From Litomosoides sigmodontis (lineage: Eukaryota > Nematoda > Chromadorea > Rhabditida > Onchocercidae), in the NCBI GenBank assembly GCA_963070105.1, contig OY718804.1:10927817-10991816 (forward strand): 64,000 nt of DNA, written 5' to 3'. The notes beneath the pieces are model-generated. The model was not told the origin of the DNA. It did no database searches and saw only the letters and a list, made by a program, of their open reading frames with translations. Below are positions 14,411 to 25,696 of this stretch, piece by piece; position 1 is the first letter of the stretch; every line of letters starts with the position of its first letter. Position numbers and translations under genes: made by a program.

Positions 14411-17400
14411 CAACGCTTGACCAGGTGATCCCTACTTTTTTCTACAAGCCGCTGCTTGTTCATATCTCTTATTCATACTTTTTTTTTTGCTATGTTATGT
14501 TCATCCAAATCGATTTGAAAAGTTAACTACCTTAAATGGCTTCAGCGCTAGTTCAATTCAGCAAAAAAACTGTGCGAGACTCGTTGATGATTTACGCACT
14601 TTTTAGCTTAATGCAACAATTTCCTAACTCATGATTAGCGTACCTCTAATGTTCATAAAGCCTCGCCTGAAAGTCTTTAAAGAGCTAGGAGTGCTCAGTA
14701 ATAATATGTGATCACTACCTTGACTAGTTCCTTGATTTGGCGAGACATATTGCTGCTGACCGTCACCACCACTCATTGTTTTAAGGCCCAAAACTTCGGC
14801 ATTTACTGGAAGCATCCCTGGAACTGATCCCGATGATGATCCTGCCGTTTGGGCTAACTCCTGTAAACACTAATTGTGAACGTCAGTGAAACTGTTCCTA
14901 TATTTCCATGACTGAAATTACGTCTTCGCCAAGTCCACCGCATTTCCTTTACTTCAACTATCAACTGTTTCCCTACTCACCCATCTAACCTTTTTCATAT
15001 CTTCGCGTGCTATTTATCATTGATAGTAAAGAGATCAGAAATTCTATACAACAAATTACAGAGAAAAAATTAAATAGGCATCCAATACCTGTGCGTTCTT
15101 CGGTGCACTGCTACTTGCTCGTGATGCAGCTGCAGCTGCAGCTGCAGCCGCTGCTGCAACCGTAGCAACTGGTGAGTACTGTCTAATTATACCTGCTCCC
15201 ACACTGTGCATGCCGGTTAATGTTGCTGAATTCAACGTTAAACTGCCGTTTGTGGTATGTAGGCGAGTCAACCCTGCAATTCTTTACTATATTACTAAGT
15301 TCCAAGTTCAGCAAGTCAAGCAGTTCGAAGTACATTGATCTTTGTCACGCGAAATCTGATCATTCAGTGTCAAGTCTTCGTAGAATGATGATATATACAC
15401 CTCAATTTTCTGGAATTGGAGTGCCGGAGAATTCCCATAATTTTATCAAACTGTTCCATTTAATTTGCCCATTCGCCAGGGCTTTCGACGATCCCAACCG
15501 CTTTCACCCATCAGGACAACATCTCAGCCTACTTGAAGGACATGACACATGGTATATTAGATAACGAGTGAGAACAACACTATTGTACCAAGAAGAAAAA
15601 TAAAATGCTCGAGCTGATTTTGACTGGTCACTGCATAAGGGAATTTACAGTGTCAAAAAACATTTAATTTTGATGATAATCAACTTAAAGAGAAAGATGA
15701 ACTTTCGTTTAATAAACATACCGGAAGGTGCAATGTACTGAACTTCCTCAAGTTGAGAAGAGATTGCTTGCTGCTCTGATAACTGAGCAGTGGGACCTTG
15801 CCTCAGCGACATCTGTGATCGAACTGCCTCCGCTGCAATAAGCTATCAGTGCTATTTCGCTCCTAACATATTGTGTGACATCGTGTAGTTTTATTTTTAT
15901 CAAGTGCAAGATTCAAATTGGTCTGCAGACGAACTGCGCAATAACTTTGGTCACATCGTTCAACAAAGTGTAGAGCCACTTCAAAGGAAGAAAAACAGAA
16001 TAAGGAAGTCTCTGCTCACTTCCGAAAATAACTGCAATGGGCCAATTCCTGATGATATGTTATGTTAGCACCCTATCATTTATTTGTTTCCGATAAAATC
16101 TCTTGGACAACACAATAATGAACAGTTAGATTTTATACATTCTAAACATTCCGATAAACAGAGAATCCAATCAGTCTTGCTTGGTTCTAAAAGCAACTGC
16201 CCGAAAAAGTTTCAAATAAACCGACTAAATTATAGCGTTTTACGTCTGAACAAATATTACGTTTAAAAAACTGCAAGTGAAAGAAGCTTCTAAACCTGAT
16301 TCTGCCGATGACTGAATGACCACCGAAGCAACACTCTGCTCATCCGGCTCCTTTTTAAGCTGCTTATCCACAGTCTCCAAGTCTTTTAGAATCATCCTGC
16401 AAAGAAAAATTATGCTATTACGAGCTTTGAAAAAACTCTAAACACAACCCGATTTCCTTTTCAAAGACAGTTGTCTGTCGGCTGCATTAATACATTATGC
16501 TTATCAAAGATACGATATATGCAATATCACTAACTTGCGTTCATTTCAACACTGTTCAAGTTTACAATTAAATTTCACGTACTAGAAGTCAAATATCCAA
16601 TATCACTGCCATTGTAACATCTTAATCAAGATCAATACTACTTGCTGTTAACTTATCTACAGAGAATGATGAAAAATTAGAAAATATACTTGCAAGAGAA
16701 AATTTCACAAAAATTTGAACCCATAGTTTGAGGAAACACTTTATGCTTTTAGTCATCATATCGACAATGTTTAAATAAAAAACAAATAATAGAAACTTCT
16801 TGAAAGAGAAATTAAAGAATAGATCCTTACAATTTCTTGAAATAGAACATTAGGTATTAAAAAAAGTAATGGACACGAGTTCAATCAAACAGTTTTGCAA
16901 AGGAGGCAAAAGAACTGCAGAAAAAGTTGCAACGAAAGACAGCATACGCAAAAATGTACCGAGTCCTGTTCCCTAGTTACATTTTCTAAAATGCATAGAG
17001 GACTGGAGAATGAATCGATAGAAGCATGATCCGGCTAGCCATTGAGTGTAACAGAAAGTAAACATGCTTTTACGTAAAAGCGATGAATCTTCTGAGAAGT
17101 GAGAAACAGTGATGAATTATTTTTTATATGTAACAATCGAGCCAGGAATGCGCACAAAAATTTATAAATGTGCACAAGTAAAGAGTGAACCTTTGCTACT
17201 TGGCACAAAAATATTCACAAAAATGAGCAAATCTGCAGAAAATAATGCACTCCTCGTGAACTGGAAAGGTGCGAAAAAAGTACATATTATGGACTGAATT
17301 TTAGATGAAACCGTATGAATTTTGTTGTTGTCGTAATAATTTGTTATATGCCAAGGTCATTCATCGGTGGTTCAATGCCTCGGTATTTGATTAACTGAAT

Positions 17401-19364
17401 ATCATGCGTGGTACTCCTTCATTATATAAAAAAACCACAGATCGATTGGTGGAAGACAGCCATAAGCAAAGTCCCGTCTTTGTTCTTGAAAGCTTCATCC
17501 TTCTAACTTCTCTCGATCCTTTTTTTCTGTATTTTCACTTCTGCTAACATTTTGGTCAGCTCTTTAGATAGATGTTAAGGAAACAGAAGTTAATTAACAG
17601 ACCAAATGAAAAAGGTAGTAAGAATTAAGAATTCGCTTCACATGCAATCACTGCAACTTTTTGTAAGTATATAATACAGTAAACGACGAACATCACTGAC
17701 GTAATAACTCCCGAGCTCAATTTTATTTTCACAGAACATTAAGTTTAGACATGAAGTGGACATAGAGGTGATATTCGTCTCCTCCAGGAATGCTTTTTCC
17801 TTCTGTTATGCACATTATACGTTGACATACACCTACAGCAACTCTCCAAATAAATATGATTGCTTTCAGTAAAAATCACTAATCACTGTCATTACCAGTA
17901 CGAGCACTTTTTAAATTGTGAGGAAAGGAAGCTAAGAAAGTTTCAGCTCATAAAACCGACTTCGACTGTCGGCTACACACCCTATGTGGAGAGTCATTTT
18001 TCTCGTTAAGTGAGTTAGGATGCGTACATTTTAGAAGCCAAATATGTTAACTGTGAGTCACTGAATCGCTTGCTCTTTAATCTCCACTAAATGAATAATT
18101 CTAGACGAAATGTGGGAATGGAAAGTTTATATGGTCAAAGCGTCATTTTAAGTTGCTTAATCTATTAAAAACGAATGTCAAACAAGCAACTAAAAGGAAT
18201 AAATTGGAAAGAAAGAAAATTTTCGAAGGAATTTCACAAGTGTTTAAGAAGGTAACATCCATGGTTTAATACTTGAAGGAACATTGAAAGGAATTTAAAT
18301 TTCATCCGAACGTACTCAGTTGCATATCTACTAGGCTTTTCAATATATCGGAACATAGGTGTCAAATTCGTTTAATAATTAATCACAGTAGCAGATTTTT
18401 AAAAAGGATTATAAAGAAAATGGTGTGGCACCAACAAAGGTTTTTGAAATAACTTTCGAGCTTCTAGGAAATTTTTAAATGAAAATTAAAATTCATTCAA
18501 ATGAAAAAGATGGAATAAAATTACGAAATTTGAAAGTGCCAAATTAAAGTATTTCTAAAAGCAACTGATTTCAGATAGACCGCTCTGAAATAGCGGAGCA
18601 ACAGAAGAAAAAGGACAACAAATATAGCAGAAGCAGAACATGTTTAGCTAATAATAAATCCCAGAGCGATATGATTGATATCCATAGGTGGTGGTGGAGA
18701 GCAGAGAAGGTAGAGACAGCTTCTAGCCTTCTTCGATAGAGGAGAGAGCCGGAACTTTACTCTACATACAAGCAGTGAGCATGAATGACTGCAATGTAAG
18801 CCGCATCTGACATCCTCTACTTTGTAACCACTGGTAGAGCATAAAAGTTCGGATTGTTGCTCGGTGGTGCACACGAAGAGGCGACTGCGGGATGCTCAGT
18901 GTTGCTGCTGTAGAGAGTTCATCTTCATGCCTCCTCCACTGCAACTGATATCATATCTCCCTCCCGCAACCGCATCATCATCTATTCATTCCTCCTCTCC
19001 AATGCATCCATCTCTCGCTCAAAGGACGAGGGCCTCCATTACTTGCACCTGCACCCCATCAACCTGCATACAAGGTTACTTTTACTTCTATAATTCACAC
19101 CTCATTGTCTCCTTAGCCGTTAAAACAATTTCAGTGAAGTCGCAGGCAAGCGGGCAGGCACTATTCAGCGGAAGTGTTACTTGCATTCGATGCTTAGAGC
19201 AGTGCAATAACAGAAGGAGAATTATAACGAAGGAGAGAAATAATTTGGCTTTCCTACGTCAAATTCACAACACAAATAAAATGTCTGTTCTTTGCGGCAA
19301 GAGAAATTGTGGGTAGGTTCATAGGAATGCATGTATCTGCGTGCATGTGTGCGCGTGTTCGTAT

Positions 19365-19446
<82 letters not shown>

Positions 19447-19955
19447 TGTGCACTTGTGTGTTGGCATATGCTGTTTTATACGGTACACTAAGTATGAAGG
19501 AATAAAAAAATTCAAAATAAATGAAAAGGCCTTATCTGAGAGTATGAAATGATCGAACAACATCTCTGCTTGCTTTGCATTACCATTACTCGCTCCCTTT
19601 CTCTCTCTCTCTCTCATACTCTTTACCATTTACTTTCAACGCGTTTTTCCAGTAGTATCAGGAAAGCTAGCTGAAGAGAGAAACGAACTGATAGAAGCAA
19701 ATGAAAGAAGTGAGGAGAATTTTTGATCATTAAGTGATATTTTGGGAAGAAACGTGGCAGATTGTGTGATGCATAGGACTAAAATTGAGCGACACGAGGC
19801 TGAAAACCATTAACTGCAAAATTGCTCTCTCTCTCCGTCAGATGATCTGTGGGATGAAGGGATAATCTTGCTATCACAGCCATCATTCACTATTACACCT
19901 CTTTCTGCATTTTTGTATACGTCGTTTACTTTTTTGTGTACGCATTTTATCTACG

Positions 19956-19994
<39 letters not shown>

Positions 19995-22900
19995 ACTACA
20001 TCATATACGTATTTCTGCCTCTTTATACGAGGATGCCAATATTTTTGCTAAGGGGAAGTTATGAAAGTTGTTGCTGCTAGGTTTTCAGCATCTTCCTTAG
20101 GTACGAAACATCCCAACAAATGTTAAAAAAAACTATAACCAGAGCAAAGAAATACCAAGAAGTGGAGAAAGAATGGAGATATTTTCGATCCTTCAAATGC
20201 ATGAACATTCTACGAACGAATAATCTTATAAACATTTAATTTATTGGAATAATAAAACCCAAAATTCGGGAAGGAAATGATAAAGTTGAACCGATAGAGA
20301 GAAACCGAACATATGAGTAGAGCGATAGGCAAATAAACGGATAAACCAATAAGCTTTAAAAGAGCTAGAGAAATTTCGATTGATGGAAGGAAAATGTTGT
20401 TCAAATCATTGTCTTCACGTCACCAGATACACATACATACATACATATTCATAATTATTACTAGCCGAAGTTCCACCTCTTCCTCCTCTCCACAACTCGA
20501 AATTGACGTCACCTTTGCACTTCTAACAGAAAATGACGAATATGGGGGAGAAAGAAAAACAGAAGACGACTGACTCTACTTTCTCTCTGCCTTTTTCCCT
20601 CGGTAACAGTTTCCTTACTGAACAAACAAGACTGAAATTTGCATCATTGAATGGACTTTCTTTTTTCACAATACGTTAAAAAGAAGGATGCTCGCTCAAG
20701 AAGGAACGTTCTAGAATTTTTTGGGAAAGTTTGAAATGTCATCAATTTTTTTAATTTTCTTCACTTAACAAGTAATTTAAAATGAAAAACGAATGATTTC
20801 CAACTTGTAATATTAAGCCAAACCGAGAGGACACGATGCGAAACGGCTCATGTAAGCGATAAGAGATAGCACTGGTAAAAGAGACTGAAGAAAGCACGTC
20901 TTTCCAATATATTTAGCCGACCAGAATTAGGCCTCATCAAGACATATCAACCGGAACCGACGAATAACAAATAACGACCCAATCCGAGAAGTCAATCTGA
21001 CTGATATTTTGAAATCCTCCCTGATATCGGTACAACAGTAACATCTAATAGAATTTGTCATCTAAAGTGACATGATGTACAACGATGTTTGCCGCAAGTG
21101 AACAGAAATTTTTTTCCCACTTTTCATAAAAGTATAGAAAAGATAGGTTCAGCGAACTGAAGCATCTAACAAAAATCGAAATTTGTTCATCCCAATACGT
21201 TGTTTAAAATTTATAAGGTACAAAATGGCAAAGACTTGTAAGTCTTACACATAAGATTGCAAAAACGCATTGGAAAAAGGACTTTGTTTTACAAATTATT
21301 CATGAACCGTTCTCAGATTTCTGTTGAAATTTATACGATTAGCAGATGGTAGTTGCATGCAGAACATGAATGAATTCATAAAAATAAGTGTAATTGCTTA
21401 TGCATATTTTTTTATAATAAGTATACTCTTCTGGAATCTCTTTTAATAACATTTTCAGCTACTGCACTAGATATATTTTGAAGTAAGCCACCATGTGACT
21501 TGTAAAAGCGTAGAATGGTTTTTTTTGTAGACATGGAGTAGAAAAAAATCCTAAACTGTGAATGAGTTACACTGAACTTTTTTTCCTAAAACTATTGTAG
21601 AATGGATAAAAGACTAACCTGAAACCACCAAATTTTTTCTAAAATATTCATAAAGATATGTCAGTAATGAATTGCTATCACTTCAGAATTTTTTAAAAAA
21701 AATTAATGAGAAAACCAACAAAGAGGATGGACTTGCGATATATCAATATCCTCCCTCTCACAAAGAAAATATCATGGAAAAATCAAAGAAAAACGAAAGA
21801 AAAAATTCATATCAACTAAGACATATTTCCGTCTCTATCATCGCATGAACTTTTAGAACTTGAATTCAAAAGGTTTCGCATTTGTTTTGCACTGTTAACC
21901 GATATTGTGGGATTCTCCACTCCTAACTAGGCTTCCAACTTCAACTCTGTCTTTAATTCCTTCTAAATCTTTAATGTTTACTTTTTTTGTCTGTTTGCTT
22001 TCAATCTTGTAGCTCGAAATGAAATCTACAAGAAGTTCAGAACTACATTTTTCTCATAGTGCACCTTCCGTACAATTTTTTTGCGGTGTACCAATGAAGC
22101 TTCATTATTCGAGACTAAGAACCAATGGAATAAAGCCGCGAAACAGAGATTTTTAAGAAAAATTCTATTATTAATAGTATAATGAAAGAAAATTTGTCTA
22201 TTTAAATCGTAAATGTGGAGTAATGATGAAATCACTTGTGGTGTGTGCTTTCCTCAAAATATGTTGAGAGAAAGACGATTGAAAGTGATAAGTCAGAGTA
22301 AAGCAACAAAAATTTTAAATTGAAATCGGAGATTGATTTCTACGCCTCACTTTTTCCTCTGACTTTCCGACTGATATCAAATGTTGTTGGAATACGCTTC
22401 GTTCCTTTTTACTTCCCTCCGCAATCGAAAGAGCCTACATTAATGCCTTCGAGACAAAAATTTATGGTAAAAATCAAATCAAGTGATCCGAGTAAAATGT
22501 ACCTATACAAATAATGCCTTGAAGGAGAAGTCTGCAGTGTGCTATACAATCTCCTTAAATTGCTAAGTAGAAAACACTTTTTCTCTAAGTCTCCACGTAT
22601 AAAGTTATCTGCTACAACAAAGAAGGAAAAAAATACATATGGCTCCTTTCCTATTTTTTCCTAAAAGACACTAATCTAAAGTAAAAGCGGCTCCATTCTA
22701 ATTAACGAAGGGTTATTTTGAGTTATCTCCAGTCTTTGTTTTAAGAATACGATTCACATCTTTTACTCTAACTTGAACTAAATTACCACCTAATTAACAC
22801 AAACACTGTTGATCTCAATTATTCACAAATCACACAATTTGAAAAGCTAAAAAGTTATACCGTACAGTTGAAAGAAATTGTATTCTGAATTAACTATGAA

Positions 22901-23807
22901 CAAAAGACATATTGATAAAAAGAACGGAGAAGAAGTAATTAACCGGTATGATGGTCGTCGATTGAGTTGTTCGCGACGCCGTCGTGCCTCATCATCACTG
23001 ATTATTTCATCGTTTGATTGGTTCTGTAGGATCACTTTTGCGAGGACTTTCAGCTGAAAATGCAACACACTAAAACGCTTTAACAACATTAAACATGCAA
23101 ATATAATAATACTTTAATGAATGAATGAAATTACACATCAGAAGACCAAAATGTAACAAAGGCGGGAAAAAAGAAAAGTTTATTTCCAACATAAATACCC
23201 ACTAATCAAATGTATTTTCCAGGTTTAGATTGAGAAGCAATATTTTTTAGGCACCTCTGTAATAAATCTTCAGTACGAAAACTTCCAGAAGTGGAAAAAA
23301 ATGAAATACGAAATGTAATTTTACCCATCTTCAAAACTACACCATTCTTTAGATAGTAGTTAATATGCTCATTAAAGACATACCAAATTCAAAACATAAA
23401 CTATATTTTGATATCGATTTTATGATCCGTGATATTATTTTTTACAATAAAGTAGATAATTGACAGACTGCTAACGTAAAGCTGCATTTCGAAGCTTCCT
23501 CAAAATGTTACCATCCGTTAATAATTTAATAGCCCTTTCGTGATTACCTACTTTAACGACAACTGAAATTCCTCATTTTTTCAAAATAAGCACATCTGCG
23601 ACAAAACGCCAACGATACTTAAAATCGTCTCATGCGACTCTTTTTCTGGCTTACCAATATCATGTATACATCATCCTTCCATTACATATCTATGTGAAAA
23701 GCAATGTCCCACCTTTCTTACTAATCATAAAAACCAAAATTGAAAACATTTACCGCTTCTGGTTCGCTTGTTGATGGATTATGTATAATGGAAGGCTCGC
23801 GCGACAT
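13686..23807 (-). CDS. crh-1: CREB transcription factor (bZIP, KID domain)
   Basis: This is the cAMP-response-element binding protein, a nuclear bZIP activator switched on by kinases. Eight coding exons in phase: 23754-23807, 22944-23053, 16296-16396, 15722-15832, 15089-15273, 14719-14860, 14073-14202, 13686-13839, giving 328 residues. The protein starts MSREPSIIHNP. The kinase-inducible domain follows, with the phosphoacceptor site RRPSYRMILKDLE split between exons 2 and 3 (Ser53). EEVQYIAPSG, a Ser/Thr-rich middle and an 11-Ala run (about 15123-15160) come next. The basic region and leucine zipper occupy residues 266-328, with KNREAAKECRRKKKEY and VKCLENRVAVLENQNK. An in-frame TAG lies 18 bases before the ATG, so this start is firm for the isoform. 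The 6.5 kb intron between exons 2 and 3 leaves room for alternative promoters. Confidence 0.95.
14262..14410. repeat. AT-rich imperfect tandem repeat ending in (AT)n
   Basis: This lies inside the crh-1 intron between exons 14719-14860 and 14073-14202. Irregular ATATAT, CATAT and TGCACAT units run into about 14 AT dinucleotides at 14383-14410. The open frames seen here are products of the repeat. Confidence 0.9.
19370..19445. repeat. (TG)n microsatellite
   Basis: An almost pure run of about 36 TG dinucleotides, preceded by imperfect TGCG/TATG units, inside the large crh-1 intron. The Cys/Val and His/Thr open frames across it are repeat artefacts. Confidence 0.97.
19960..19989. repeat. (ATT)n microsatellite
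   Basis: About ten ATT units in the large crh-1 intron. Confidence 0.95.
20504..20511. promoter_or_regulatory. Perfect cAMP response element (TGACGTCA) in a crh-1 intron
   Basis: The full palindromic CREB binding site occurs inside the crh-1 gene, in the large intron between exons 2 and 3, near pyrimidine-rich sequence. CREB-family genes are known to use CREs in internal promoters. Whether this copy is used is inference. Confidence 0.5.
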
Positions 23808-23850
23808 TGCTTTTGTTCTTCGTTTCCACTCCTTCTAACGCATATTTTCC
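23808..23850 (-). promoter_or_regulatory. crh-1 5' leader with splice acceptor and minimal uORF
   Basis: On the minus strand, an acceptor (attatttcag, AG at 23852-23851) begins a 43-base leader before the crh-1 ATG. The leader holds a three-codon upstream ORF, ATG CGT TAG, at 23843-23835. The acceptor could take the spliced leader or a distant 5' UTR exon. Confidence 0.6.
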
Positions 23851-24873
23851 CTGAAATAATGTTATTATATTGGTAGAAATAGGAGGAAAAGTTATTTCCG
23901 AAACGTAGCACAACACACCACCTTTTGCTACATATACTGGTATCAAGAAACAGATTCGATGTTAGAGGACTTGCCTTTCTGGAAAGAAACATGGAATTAG
24001 ACATAAGATAATTTAAAATATTTTTGTCATTAAATAGCTCTGGAAACATTGAGACGAAGAAAGCGAAAGGAAACGACGAACAGGAATAAAAATTCAATAT
24101 ATATCTATAAAAAAATCAGTACTGCTTATGCCTTTTTTCACATCTTTTTTACATTGCTTTTGTTTCATATTTATACAGATTTGCTTAGCAGCTGCAGTTG
24201 CATTATCTTTAAATTTATGAAGCGAATTCGACAAATCTATAAGTCAATGAACCAAAATTAATAAAAAAAGGTATTAGCTCTTTGTACACATTTTTTTGGT
24301 TTGGATCAGTTCATCATCTAAAAGTTGAATCAAAGCAAGATAGTTAAACCAACTAAAATCTAAAAAAAAAAACAAGATATATTTTAAAAGAAAACCAAAA
24401 CCCCACTTGTAACCTTTCAGGATATATAACAGTACTTCCCTTCTGCCTCCATTTTTCCAATACATTGTTATGATCAATCTTACGGAAAACTGTACTTTTA
24501 TTTCCAAAGTTGTTGCAAAATATTAAGAATTTAGAATAGAACCGCCGCATTCATTGATAGTAGAAGTCCTCCATTAGAATCACAACAAATTACAATTGGA
24601 AACAATTCACATAAAAAAGCTACTACCAAAAAAGACTGCCATTTAAGTGCTTTTTTTTATTGTAATACAATAAATTGAAGCACACAAAAAAAATTAGACC
24701 AGAAGGATACCTGCTACTAGACGACATTTCATGGCTAGCTATAAAATTTCAGTAAAAACTCGTTGTATCTTTGACGAGACTCTCACTTATGAAAAGGAAA
24801 TTAACACATGGCTTACTTTCGTTTTTCATTGTCTTTTTGGAATACTTTATGGTTTGAACTTTTTGCATTGTAA

Positions 24874-24932
24874 TGTCAACTTGACGCAAATATATATAGG
24901 AAAAACCTGTCAACTTGACCCAAATATATATA
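24874..24932. repeat. Two tandem copies of a palindrome-containing unit
   Basis: A 25-base segment is repeated with a period of 34 bases (24874-24898 and 24908-24932) and one mismatch. Each copy begins with TGTCAACTTGAC, whose GTCAAcTTGAC core is palindromic, followed by an AT run. It lies about 1.1 kb upstream of the crh-1 start. Confidence 0.85.
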
Positions 24933-25546
24933 CACATCGCACGACAGTAGAGACTGTATGAACAAATGATACTGCTAATAAGATGTAAAAATAACTGTCA
25001 ATGAAAGACGCGCAGCAAGTGAACCGGATAGAGTTTACGTGTACCCTCTGCTATAAAATATTGTTTTCAGTCTTTGATTCATAGTGTAATTCCTCATTAT
25101 TTCTGGTTAATCAAAACACATGAAAGTCCTCCGCTATGGCGCAGAACCATAGCAACCCCACTCGAAGCCTCCCCCTCCTTCCACTCACATAACATCATGA
25201 AACATAAAATGACGTCGCCCAGCACCGTAACCTGAACACCACCGACCTCATGAACATCAAACTAATGACGCGGCCCAAAAAGAGCAACACATGCGATGTG
25301 CAACGTTGACATCCCCACTTCTGTACTTGGCTTTGGTATAGAGCTAAGGAGGTAGCGTACCTTGTTTAAGGCTGAAGAGAGTTGCCGACTGTCGAATTAA
25401 TTTTAATGAAAAACATACCGGCAGATATTCTGTTTGAAACATATGCAAATGACAAAGACGTCCAATTGTTCAATTATTATACAAAATCTCGTAATGGAAA
25501 ATTGACAGAAGTACGGAAATCTACAACAGTAAATCTACAACACTAG

Positions 25547-25576
25547 AAAATATGGAACCACATGGTTCCATATTTT
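25547..25576. repeat. Perfect inverted repeat, 14-base arms, 2-base centre
   Basis: Arms at 25547-25560 and 25563-25576 (AAAATATGGAACCA and its exact complement) flank a CA centre. It lies about 120 bases after the stop codon of the minus-strand GalNAc-transferase gene, so it would form a strong hairpin in that 3' UTR if transcribed. Confidence 0.9.
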
Positions 25577-25696
25577 ATGAATATATGCAACGATGGGACC
25601 ACAACGAATATTTGCTTCAGTCTAACAATAAGTAACAGCAAGTAATATGCATGCTTAACTCTTTTAGAATTGATCATAATGGTGGCAAATTAAGAT

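Larger units (their letters stand above)
16397..22943. other. Large crh-1 intron
   Basis: This 6.5 kb intron separates the two halves of the KID. About 18.6-20.6 kb looks richer in G+C than its surroundings and carries pyrimidine tracts, the (TG)n and (ATT)n microsatellites and a perfect CRE, which could fit an internal promoter. I found no convincing coding exon here on either strand, although an unrecognised first exon of a shorter isoform cannot be excluded. Confidence 0.55.
23851..25696. other. Probable crh-1 upstream region
   Basis: About 1.85 kb between the crh-1 leader and the stop of the GalNAc-transferase gene. It holds a two-copy palindromic tandem repeat (24874-24932), a block at about 25130-25340 that looks richer in G+C and contains a near-CRE, TGACGTCG (25210-25217), and a 14-base-arm hairpin at 25547-25576. 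No coding sequence was recognised, and I searched the minus strand here for missing lectin-domain exons without success. Confidence 0.5.

Noticed and set aside
14056..14526. 156-residue plus-strand open frame with Tyr/Ile repeats
   Set aside because: Runs antisense to a crh-1 bZIP exon and through the AT repeat. The minus-strand exon is well supported.
19222..19629. 135-residue His/Thr open frame and plus-strand Cys/Val frames
   Set aside because: Created by the (TG)n microsatellite inside a crh-1 intron.
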